From CAYNYF01 sp964401385 (GTDB lineage Bacteria; Planctomycetota; Phycisphaerae; SM23-33): a DNA stretch of 51,356 nucleotides. The stretch lies in NCBI GenBank assembly GCA_964401385.1, contig CAYNYF010000025.1, positions 1-51,356 on the forward strand, read 5' to 3'. Position numbers and translations under genes: made by a program. Positions 33,482-40,008 of the stretch are shown one piece after another. The first letter of the stretch is position 1, and every line of letters starts with the position of its first letter. A model generated the notes under the pieces. It worked only from the letters and a program-made list of their open reading frames with translations, ran no database searches and had not been told where the DNA came from.

Positions 33482-33526
33482 TAAAATCTCCGGCCGGCTG
33501 CGATGACCTCGGTATTTTTTGGAGGA
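33482..33526 (+). promoter_or_regulatory. -10 box and ribosome site of the metallophosphatase gene
   Basis: TAAAAT (33482-33487) matches five of six -10 bases; no clear -35 was seen. A strong GGAGGA (33521-33526) stands five bases before the ATG at 33532 and decides the start against a longer open frame from 33304. Confidence 0.45.
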
Positions 33527-33531
33527 AGACC

Positions 33532-35634
33532 ATGCCCACGGCCACGATCGCACAGGCGAGGCGATGGCTGCTTGCCGCGATGCTTCTGGCCGCTTTGCTG
33601 TCGCCCGCGCCGGCGGCCGGCGGCGAGGTGGAGAAGGTGGCCGACCTCTCGGCCTTCATCCGGAACTACCTCGGCGCCGACGCCAAGAAGGAAAAGTTCC
33701 AGTTCGCCGTCATCAGCGACGCCCACGTCGGCTCCGACGCCGGCGCCGAGAAGAACTTCCGGGCGCTGCTGAGCGACATCCGCGCCGCCGGCGGGATGGA
33801 CTTCGTCGTCAGCACCGGCGACCTGACCGAGAGCAAGGCCGAGCACGCCCGGAAGTACATGGAGATCTTCCGGGAGATCCTCGCCCGGACGCGGCACGTC
33901 GCCGTGATGGGCAACCACGACGGTAAGGGCACGGCGGTCATGCAGGGCGTCTACGGCATCGACTGTGCCGGCGAGGCCGTCAACTGCAACTATTCCTTCG
34001 ACTACGGCAAGCTGCACTTCACCATCGTCCACAACGGCCAGCGCGAGCTGCTGGACCCGATCAACCGGAAGTTCCTCGCCGCCGACCTGGCCGCCGCCAG
34101 GGACCGGCCGACGCTGCTGTTCTATCACATCCACGTCATGTGCCCCTCGCCCGGGCAGGCCCACCTTTCCTACATGGGCGAGAAGCGCTACCGGGCGCTG
34201 GAATTCCTCAACGGTTTCCCGCAGATCCAGGGCTGCTTCGCCGGGCACGATCACGCCTTCTGGCACGGGCGGTACATGGACAAGAACTTCTTCAGCACCG
34301 TCGGAAGCTGGTACCAGTGCGGCGGCACCCGCAACGGCTGGTGGTGGCTGAAGGTCGACGGCGAGAAGATCACCGTCCTGCGCAAGCAGATCGGCAAGCC
34401 GGCCGAGGCCATGCCCGCCTGGGAGGAGTTCCCGCCTTACCCGACCGCCATGCAGAACGCCGAGAAGCGCAACGGCCGGCTGGAAATTCCCCTGTTCGCC
34501 GAGAAGCTCACCGGCGCCGGCTACTACTGGGGCACGCAGGGCTACCTCACCGGCCGGCAGGAAGGCGTGGCGCCGGTGGCCGGGGAGAAGATGATCTGCT
34601 GCATGGAGCTGGGGCGCGTCCGTCAGGGCGTGCTGGGCTGCCAGGACTACAAGGTGAATCCCGGCGACCGGCTGGCCTACTGGATGTTCGTGCCCCCGGG
34701 GGCGCAGCAGTGGGACGTGGGCGTGCGGGTGGCCGACCGCCGCTTCGAGCGGCTGAGAGACCAGAACGGGCTGCCGGCCTTCGTCAACCTCGGCAAGGCC
34801 GGCGTCTCGCCGGGCAACTGGCTGTATCGCGAGATCCCGCTGGGCGGGATCGACCGTTGGTTTTCGACGTTCACCGCCCGTACCCCCGGCCGCTACGCCA
34901 GTTGGCCGACGCGGGGCCTGCATTCGAGCTGGCGGCTGTTCCTTGACGATGTGTGCCTGCTCCGGCAGGCCGACGGCGCCGCGGCCGCAGCGGCCCCGCC
35001 GGGAAAGGTCGAGAAGCTGAAGGCCGAGACGGTCGGCGCCGGCTACGTCGTGCTGGCGTGGGAGAATGCGGCCGGCGCGCGTCATTACCGCGTCCAGCGG
35101 GCCGAGGGCGGCGAGAAGCGGTTCATCGGCACCAGCCCCGTCGGCAGGTTCTTCGACTTCACCGTCCGGGCGGACAGAGAGTACGAGTATGCCGTCACGG
35201 CCGTGAATGCCGCGCTGGCCGCCGGCCCGGCCGGGACCGTCGCCGTCGAGACCGCCCGGTCCGACCCGCCGCCGGCCAAGGTCACGGGACTGAAGGGGGC
35301 GCTGCTGCCCAAGGGCAGGTTCGTCTTCGCCGGCACCTGGCATGCCAAGCCGGCCGTCCACATAAGCTGGGACGGCAAGCACGACCTCAACGACCTGCGC
35401 GTCAAGTCCTACCGTCTGTATCGCGTCCTCGACGGCGAGAAGAAGCTCTTCGCCGAGACCATCGGCCGGTACGCCCTGGCCGACGAAGGCAAGCTGGGCG
35501 ATACGTTCGCCGTGGCCGCGGTCAACCACGCCGGCCAGGAAGGCCCGCCGGCCGAGATCCAGATCACCCAGACATGGAAAGGCCCGGGAGAGGCCTTCCA
35601 CCTCCGCACCGGCAACGAGGACGCCGGCAAATAA
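33532..35634 (+). CDS. Secreted calcineurin-like metallophosphatase with C-terminal Fn3-like domains
   Basis: The 700-residue protein has a signal peptide (cleavage near APAAGG). Its metallophosphoesterase domain shows all metal-binding blocks in order: D-x-H in VISDAHVG (about residue 63), GDLTE (about 98), GNHD (about 127), YHIH (about 200) and GHDHAFWHGR (about 240). A beta-sandwich region follows (residues 310-480). Two fibronectin-III-like domains come next (from about 490, VEKLKAETVGAGYVVLAWENA, and about 585). Such enzymes hydrolyse phosphomonoesters or diesters outside the cell; the substrate is unknown. It appears monocistronic, with its own promoter. Confidence 0.88.
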   Translation: MPTATIAQARRWLLAAMLLAALLSPAPAAGGEVEKVADLSAFIRNYLGADAKKEKFQFAVISDAHVGSDAGAEKNFRALLSDIRAAGGMDFVVSTGDLTESKAEHARKYMEIFREILARTRHVAVMGNHDGKGTAVMQGVYGIDCAGEAVNCNYSFDYGKLHFTIVHNGQRELLDPINRKFLAADLAAARDRPTLLFYHIHVMCPSPGQAHLSYMGEKRYRALEFLNGFPQIQGCFAGHDHAFWHGRYMDKNFFSTVGSWYQCGGTRNGWWWLKVDGEKITVLRKQIGKPAEAMPAWEEFPPYPTAMQNAEKRNGRLEIPLFAEKLTGAGYYWGTQGYLTGRQEGVAPVAGEKMICCMELGRVRQGVLGCQDYKVNPGDRLAYWMFVPPGAQQWDVGVRVADRRFERLRDQNGLPAFVNLGKAGVSPGNWLYREIPLGGIDRWFSTFTARTPGRYASWPTRGLHSSWRLFLDDVCLLRQADGAAAAAAPPGKVEKLKAETVGAGYVVLAWENAAGARHYRVQRAEGGEKRFIGTSPVGRFFDFTVRADREYEYAVTAVNAALAAGPAGTVAVETARSDPPPAKVTGLKGALLPKGRFVFAGTWHAKPAVHISWDGKHDLNDLRVKSYRLYRVLDGEKKLFAETIGRYALADEGKLGDTFAVAAVNHAGQEGPPAEIQITQTWKGPGEAFHLRTGNEDAGK

Positions 35635-35756
35635 CCAGGGAGCACGCCCGGGATCGACGCCAAGCCGCCCTTGCCCGCCGGCCGCGCCGGAAGAGGAACC
35701 GACCACACAGCCCGCTGAAGCCGCCGGCTGAAGCGGCCGCCGCCGCGGGTGCCGCC

Positions 35757-35834
35757 TCATAGAGCCCGGTCGAAGGCGGTGAGGTAGAGCTTCTGCGCGC
35801 CGCAGTAGAGGCAGCGGGCGTGCCGGGGCGGCGA
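35757..35834 (-). pseudogene. C-terminal fragment of a zinc-ribbon gene (duplicate of 46.5 kb)
   Basis: Read on the minus strand, the segment encodes PPRHARCLYCGAQKLYLTA and then FDRAL before a stop. It is nearly identical to the end of the zinc-ribbon protein at 46514-46885. DNA identity continues past the stop codon to about 35722 (matching about 46477), so a block of roughly 110 bp was copied. The first half of the gene and one CxxC pair are missing here. Confidence 0.85.
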
Positions 35835-35838
35835 GAAT

Positions 35839-35864
35839 GCGGGCGGGCGCGAATGCCCGCCCGC
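35839..35864. terminator. Perfect 10-bp hairpin after the PEP-CTERM gene
   Basis: GCGGGCGGGC (35839-35848) and GCCCGCCCGC (35855-35864) pair perfectly around the loop GCGAAT, 25 bp past the stop of the minus-strand PEP-CTERM gene. No T-run follows, so it may stabilise the 3' end instead of acting as a classical terminator. Confidence 0.45.
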
Positions 35865-35889
35865 TCCAAGCTCCGCTGAGACTCGCCGG

Positions 35890-38484
35890 CTACCTGCGGC
35901 GCCGGATCAGGGCCAGCGCGCCCGCCGCCAGCGCCGACAGCACGCCCGGCTCGGGGACGGCCGCGCCGCCGCCGGCGCCGTAGTTGTCCGCCCAGAGGGT
36001 GTAATCGCCGCCGTCGGCGACGCCGTCGCCGTTGAAGTCACCGTCGCCCCAGGCGCCGGGCTGTCCGTAGTTGTCCGCCCAGAGGGTGTAGTCGCCGCCG
36101 TCCACGCGCCCATCCAGGCTGGCGTCGCCGACGAGGAACTGCTTGGCCGGCCCGCCATTGAGGTAGTACAGGTTCAAGCCGTTGAGGTCGATCTTGGCCC
36201 CGGCGTTGAGGACGAGCCAGTTCACGTACATCGCCTCCGCCCCGACCCAGCCCGGCTGGTTGTCGCGAGCGTTCACCAGTCGGATGTTCCCGGGGCTGAC
36301 GCCGCCGATCTGCAGCGTGCCCAGGGCGAAGTTGCCCACCCAGCCGCCCGAGACCGCACCCATGTCCTGCCCGGCCGCCTCGACCGCGTCGGTGTCCGCG
36401 GGGCCGCCCTCGAAGATCAGCGTCAGGTTCTCCAGACCGGCCAGGTCGGCCGGATCGATGTTCTGGATGTCCAGCGCCGAGCCGGTCATGTGGATCCCGC
36501 CGCCCGGCACGCAGGTGAACGAGCCGTTCGGACCGAAGCGAAGCAGGTTGGCAATCGTCACGCCGGACGACGGGCTGCTCAGGTGCAGGGTTCCGTTCCC
36601 GCCCACTCCCACCACCAGGTTGCCGACGGTCAGCTCGCCTCCGGAGAGTTCATAGCTGCCCTGGCTTCCCTCCGCCCAGCCGAGCAGGAGCTCCTCGGCG
36701 GTGTTGCTCCCGCCGGTCTGGACGACGGACCCCTGCCCGTACTCGCCGACGTACTCCCCGGGGGCGACCAGGACGGCCGGCGCGCTGATCAGGACCGTGC
36801 CGTCGCCGTCGTAGCCGACGATCAGCCTGTCGGTGATCGTGAGCGCCCCCCCGCTGTGGGCAAGAAGCCCCGTGCCTCCGTCGCCCACGCACACTTCCTC
36901 GGCGACCAGGCTGGCCGAGCCGCTGAGGCTATAGGTGCCACTGCTGCCGGCGTCCCGGCCGAGCGAGATAGACACGACGTCGCCTGTCCCTGCCGTTTGG
37001 TTGAACGTGCCTGCGCCGGAGGCGCTGCCGATTGTGAGGAAGCCCAGGACCATGCCCGAACCGTTCAGGGTGCCCGTCGCGCCGTTGGTGACCTCCAGAG
37101 CCCCGTATTCGAGCCCGTCCGGCGCCTCGCCGTGCGAGAGGGCGCCGCTCAGGAGGTTGGCCGCATTGAAGTCGAACCCGAGCGCCAGAGTCCCCCCGCC
37201 GCCCATCGTGATCCGAGAAGCGGTCAGGGCGTCGGCGAACCACTCCAACCGCCCCTCTCCCCCGTCGGCGCCGATGCGGAGGTCGTCGAGCACGCTCAGC
37301 GTGCCCGCCCCGCTGAGACGGTAAACGCCCGCGCCCCAGAACTCCGCCCCGAGGCTCAGCGTGCCCACGTTGGCGACCCCGCCGGTCTGAGTGAACTCCC
37401 CCACGTCGGAACAGCCCACCGTAACGGTGTCGCCCGTGAGCGCGCCCGTCCCGCTGAGGGCGTAGGCGCCCGAGCCGGCTTCGCCGCCGAGGACGAGGTG
37501 ACCCAACTCGTGGGAGCCGGCGTTGTGGCCGGCTGTCGCGCCGTTGGTGATTTCCAGGGAGCCGTCGGTCAGGCCGGCGGGCGCGCTTCCGCTGTTGAGG
37601 GTGCCGTCCAGCAGCAGGCCGATGTCGAAGTCAAATCCCATCGCCAACGTGCCGTTGGTGCCGACGAGAACGGACGGCGCCGTCAGCCCGTCGGCAAACC
37701 ACTCCAGCCTGCCCTCGCCTCCGTCGGCGCCGACGCGGACGCCGGTTCCGACCTGGAGCGTGCCGCCGCTCAGACGGTACGTACCGCTGCCGCCGGATTC
37801 GGCCCCGATATTCAGCTCCGTCGTGACCGTGCTGGTGCCGGCGGACTGGGAGAAATCCCCAATGCCTGCCCGCCCGACCACGAGGACATCGGCGGTGAAG
37901 CTGCCGGGCCCGCTCAGCACGTAAGCGCCGTCGCCGGAAGCGCCGCAACCCAGGTACACAGTCTGTGAGACCCCGGCGATGCCGGCCTCCTGCGTGAACC
38001 GGCCGGCGCCGTCGTAGCCGACGTACAGGTCCCGGCAGGTCATCTGCCCGGTGTCCCCGAGTTCATAGAACCCAGCGCCGAAGAAGTCCTGGCCCAGGTA
38101 CAGATCGCCCGTAACGGCGTTGACGCCGGCGATCTGGGTGATCCAGCCGAGCCCGGACACCCCGACGTACTCGTCACCTGCGGAAAGCCCACCTCCCTCC
38201 ATGAAGACGCTGCCGCAGTCGAAGGTGCTCCCGTCGCCCGACTCGCCCAGACGAAGGCTCTGGCAGACCTCGTCGGCCCAGATCCAGGCCCTGCCTTCGT
38301 TGTTGATGATGGCCGCGTCGGCGGCGCTCGGCACGTGCGGGTCCCAGGCCCACGTGGAGGACCAGTTATCGTCCCACGCATACAGCCAATAGCAGTTCTC
38401 CGCCCCGGCCGGGGCGGCCGCCCAGACCGTCCCAGCGGCCAAAACCGCGGCCGCGATGATTGCACGACAGGATGTCTTGGACAT
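35890..38484 (-). CDS. PEP-CTERM surface protein with dockerin-like repeats
   Basis: The ATG at 38484, with AGAGGAG upstream, gives 864 residues. A signal peptide ends near APAGAENC. Most of the chain is beta-solenoid-like repeats of Gly-rich units such as VYLGCGASGDGAYVLSG and FTQTGGVANVGTLSLG, typical of passenger-like surface proteins. Two larger copies starting GGEGRLEWFADGLT and GGEGRLEWFADALT are present. Near the end, two dockerin-like calcium loops (DASLDGRVDGGDYTLWADNY and DFNGDGVADGGDYTLWADNY) precede VPEP, a hydrophobic helix and RRRR, the PEP-CTERM sorting tail processed by exosortase. No exosortase gene is in the window. It is downstream of the small gene at 38.6 kb. Confidence 0.87.
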   Translation of the reverse strand: MSKTSCRAIIAAAVLAAGTVWAAAPAGAENCYWLYAWDDNWSSTWAWDPHVPSAADAAIINNEGRAWIWADEVCQSLRLGESGDGSTFDCGSVFMEGGGLSAGDEYVGVSGLGWITQIAGVNAVTGDLYLGQDFFGAGFYELGDTGQMTCRDLYVGYDGAGRFTQEAGIAGVSQTVYLGCGASGDGAYVLSGPGSFTADVLVVGRAGIGDFSQSAGTSTVTTELNIGAESGGSGTYRLSGGTLQVGTGVRVGADGGEGRLEWFADGLTAPSVLVGTNGTLAMGFDFDIGLLLDGTLNSGSAPAGLTDGSLEITNGATAGHNAGSHELGHLVLGGEAGSGAYALSGTGALTGDTVTVGCSDVGEFTQTGGVANVGTLSLGAEFWGAGVYRLSGAGTLSVLDDLRIGADGGEGRLEWFADALTASRITMGGGGTLALGFDFNAANLLSGALSHGEAPDGLEYGALEVTNGATGTLNGSGMVLGFLTIGSASGAGTFNQTAGTGDVVSISLGRDAGSSGTYSLSGSASLVAEEVCVGDGGTGLLAHSGGALTITDRLIVGYDGDGTVLISAPAVLVAPGEYVGEYGQGSVVQTGGSNTAEELLLGWAEGSQGSYELSGGELTVGNLVVGVGGNGTLHLSSPSSGVTIANLLRFGPNGSFTCVPGGGIHMTGSALDIQNIDPADLAGLENLTLIFEGGPADTDAVEAAGQDMGAVSGGWVGNFALGTLQIGGVSPGNIRLVNARDNQPGWVGAEAMYVNWLVLNAGAKIDLNGLNLYYLNGGPAKQFLVGDASLDGRVDGGDYTLWADNYGQPGAWGDGDFNGDGVADGGDYTLWADNYGAGGGAAVPEPGVLSALAAGALALIRRRR

Positions 38485-38608
38485 GGGCTCCTCTCTAAAC
38501 GGAATCCGTGCGAATGCCTGCCTCTCCGTGCTCACCTCACGGCGCACAGGCGCCGCAATGCTCGCCGCCCGGGCGCGACGCCGCGCTCCGGTCTGGCCGG
38601 CGGCGCGG

Positions 38609-39082
38609 CTAAGGCGCCTCGCCTGGCCTGACGGTCAGCGAGACGTTCCGGGTGCTGCTTACGCGCGTGTCGGTGAAGGCCGCCGCCTTGACAGTGATGT
38701 TGTGAGTCCCCGGGCTGACATTGGCCTCGAAAGGCACGTCAAAGCCATAGACGGCGTCGCGGTCCAGCATGAGCGTGAAGCCGACCTGATACTCGCCCCC
38801 GTCGTTCTTGGGGAACCGCCCGGCGATCGTCACCGCACCCGGGCCGCCGCGGATCATGACCAGGAAATGCACCTGCGTGACCTCGCCCTGGAGCACAACC
38901 GTGGGGTTGACCCTGACGTCGAGGTTGATGTTCGAGATCCGATTCCTGGACGACGCCACCACCGCGGCGGCCGTATTCTCCCGCGGCTGCATGAGGATCA
39001 GGACGGCAGCGCACAAGCCCAACAACACCGGCACCGCCACCAGCAGCGTCTTCCTACGGGACCTGTCTCGTGTGGATTCCAT
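38609..39082 (-). CDS. Small membrane-anchored protein, unknown function
   Basis: I use the ATG at 39082, with GAGGAG seven bases upstream, giving 157 residues. A basic start (MESTRDRSRRK) precedes one hydrophobic segment (about residues 11-30, TLLVAVPVLLGLCAAVLILM). A beta-rich domain of about 115 residues then probably faces outward. It looks like an immunoglobulin-like sandwich (FLVMIRGGPGAVTIAGRF, then SPGTHNITVKAAAF), but no known family was recognised. The gene precedes the PEP-CTERM gene by about 120 bp on the same strand and shares its upstream promoter copy B. It might assist display or folding of that surface protein; this is inference. Confidence 0.65.
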   Translation of the reverse strand: MESTRDRSRRKTLLVAVPVLLGLCAAVLILMQPRENTAAAVVASSRNRISNINLDVRVNPTVVLQGEVTQVHFLVMIRGGPGAVTIAGRFPKNDGGEYQVGFTLMLDRDAVYGFDVPFEANVSPGTHNITVKAAAFTDTRVSSTRNVSLTVRPGEAP

Positions 39083-39138
39083 CTTCGTCTCCTCTTGCCC
39101 CCGGGAACGCCGGATCGGCTGCACTGTCGAGGCAATCA

Positions 39139-39208
39139 GGGCATCACGGACCGCCGTTGACCCTGGGTTCCCCAGATAACCCTATGCCCACCATGATCAT
39201 GGACTTTC
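39139..39208 (-). promoter_or_regulatory. Conserved leader element, copy B
   Basis: Read on the minus strand after the predicted start near 39208, it contains TTATCTGGGGAA (39179-39168), exactly 36 bases from the -10 box as in copy A. GGGTT (39165-39169) and AACCC (39178-39182) form a hairpin around it, and GGGCAT (39139-39144) pairs with ATGCCC (39184-39189) to close the structure. Arm sequences differ from copy A while pairing is kept. Confidence 0.4.
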
Positions 39209-39214
39209 GCGGTG

Positions 39215-39242
39215 ATTGTATCACAATCCCGGGGATCGGCAA
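39215..39242 (-). promoter_or_regulatory. Candidate promoter with palindromic spacer, copy B
   Basis: On the minus strand TTGCCG (39242-39237) and TACAAT (39220-39215) are 16 bp apart. The spacer holds ATCCC-C-GGGAT centred on its sixth base, as in copy A. It would drive the small membrane-anchored gene at 39082 and probably the PEP-CTERM gene behind it. Confidence 0.45.
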
Positions 39243-39271
39243 GCAGTTTGTTGACTTGCTGGCGGAGGGGT

Positions 39272-39533
39272 TCTGGCCGCAGCCATGCTGCTTCTGCGCC
39301 GCCGCTGGGGTAAGCCCTCCCGGGCGGGGACACACAACGGGGAGTTTGGGCTTGCGGCGGGGCGGCCTTCGGCCAGCAATTTGCCCATGATCCGCGGACC
39401 GGGCCTGCACGCGACGAAGCTGGCCGGGGCGATGGTGCTGCTGGCCTTGACCACGGTCGCGGGCGTTTTCTACGGCGCCGCGGTGGCAGTCGAGCCGGCT
39501 CCCGCGGCCGATGCCGCCGCCGTGCGGCCGGCG
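39272..39533 (+). pseudogene. Internally deleted remnant of an M56 sensor gene
   Basis: Two parts match the intact M56 gene downstream. Bases 39272-39313 match about 40096-40141 (the first membrane segment, MLLLRRR). Bases 39405-39533 match about 41097-41220 (LAGAMVLLALTTVAGVFYGA against LAGATVLLALTTAAAVFYGA, then AVAVEPAP). The zinc motif and about 320 codons between them are missing. The remnant runs directly into the blaI operator, so a former or duplicated sensor copy once stood upstream. Confidence 0.75.
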
Positions 39534-39547
39534 AAAAAAGAAAAAGT

Positions 39548-39589
39548 ACGAAAACTTTCGTTGACAGTACGAAGGCCTTCGTATACAAT
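39548..39589 (+). promoter_or_regulatory. blaI promoter with two inverted-repeat operators
   Basis: A perfect -35 TTGACA (39561-39566), 17-bp spacer and TACAAT (39584-39589) precede blaI. The spacer is almost entirely the perfect 16-bp palindrome TACGAAGGCCTTCGTA (39568-39583). A second inverted repeat, ACGAAA-AC-TTTCGT (39548-39561), touches the -35. Both share the ACGAA half-site, so they are very likely BlaI-type repressor sites giving autoregulation. Confidence 0.8.
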
Positions 39590-39621
39590 TCGCCAGGACT
39601 TTACGGGAAAGGGGCAGTTCC

Positions 39622-40008
39622 ATGGCGAATCGAAAGCCTCCCCGGCCGACGGACGCTGAGCTGACGATCCTGCGAGTGCTCTGGCAGCGTGGGCCCAGCA
39701 CCGTTCGCCAGGTCGTCGACCAGCTCAGCCGCGACCGCCCCACCGGCTACACCACCGTGCTGAAGCTGCTCCAGATCATGACCGAGAAGCGGCTGGTCCT
39801 GCGCGACGAGCGGCAGCGGTCGCACGTCTACCGGGCGGCCCTGCCGGAGGCGCGGACCCAGCGGCAGCTCGTCGGCGAGCTGCTGGAGCGCGCGTTCGGG
39901 GGCTCGGCCCGGAAGCTGGTGGTGCAGGCCCTGGCGGCCAAGAAAGCATCGCCGGCCGAGATCGCCGAGATTCGCAAGCTCCTGGATGAACTCGAAGGGG
40001 AAAGCTGA
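39622..40008 (+). CDS. BlaI/MecI-family repressor
   Basis: The 128-residue winged-helix protein has the BlaI/MecI/CopY layout. It starts PTDAELTILRVLWQRGPSTV, has the recognition helix region PTGYTTVLKLLQIMTEKRLV, and has a C-terminal dimerisation and cleavage region. In the classical system the repressor is cut or released when its membrane M56 partner is activated. Here the partner gene overlaps it by ATGA, implying coupled translation. The operator repeats lie in its own promoter. The regulon is probably not beta-lactamase, as no such gene is present; the target is likely this operon itself or envelope genes elsewhere. Confidence 0.93.
   Translation: MANRKPPRPTDAELTILRVLWQRGPSTVRQVVDQLSRDRPTGYTTVLKLLQIMTEKRLVLRDERQRSHVYRAALPEARTQRQLVGELLERAFGGSARKLVVQALAAKKASPAEIAEIRKLLDELEGES

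Noticed and set aside
33304..33531. 76-codon N-terminal extension of the metallophosphatase
   Set aside because: The ATG at 33532 has a strong ribosome site and begins a proper signal peptide; the extension has neither.
39136..39743. Minus-strand frames around 39.1-39.7 kb and 26.7 kb ending in IWG-x-x-G, as possible small genes or transposase ends
   Set aside because: The two translations look alike only because the shared DNA is a promoter/leader element; the frames have no start-site support and no known domain.
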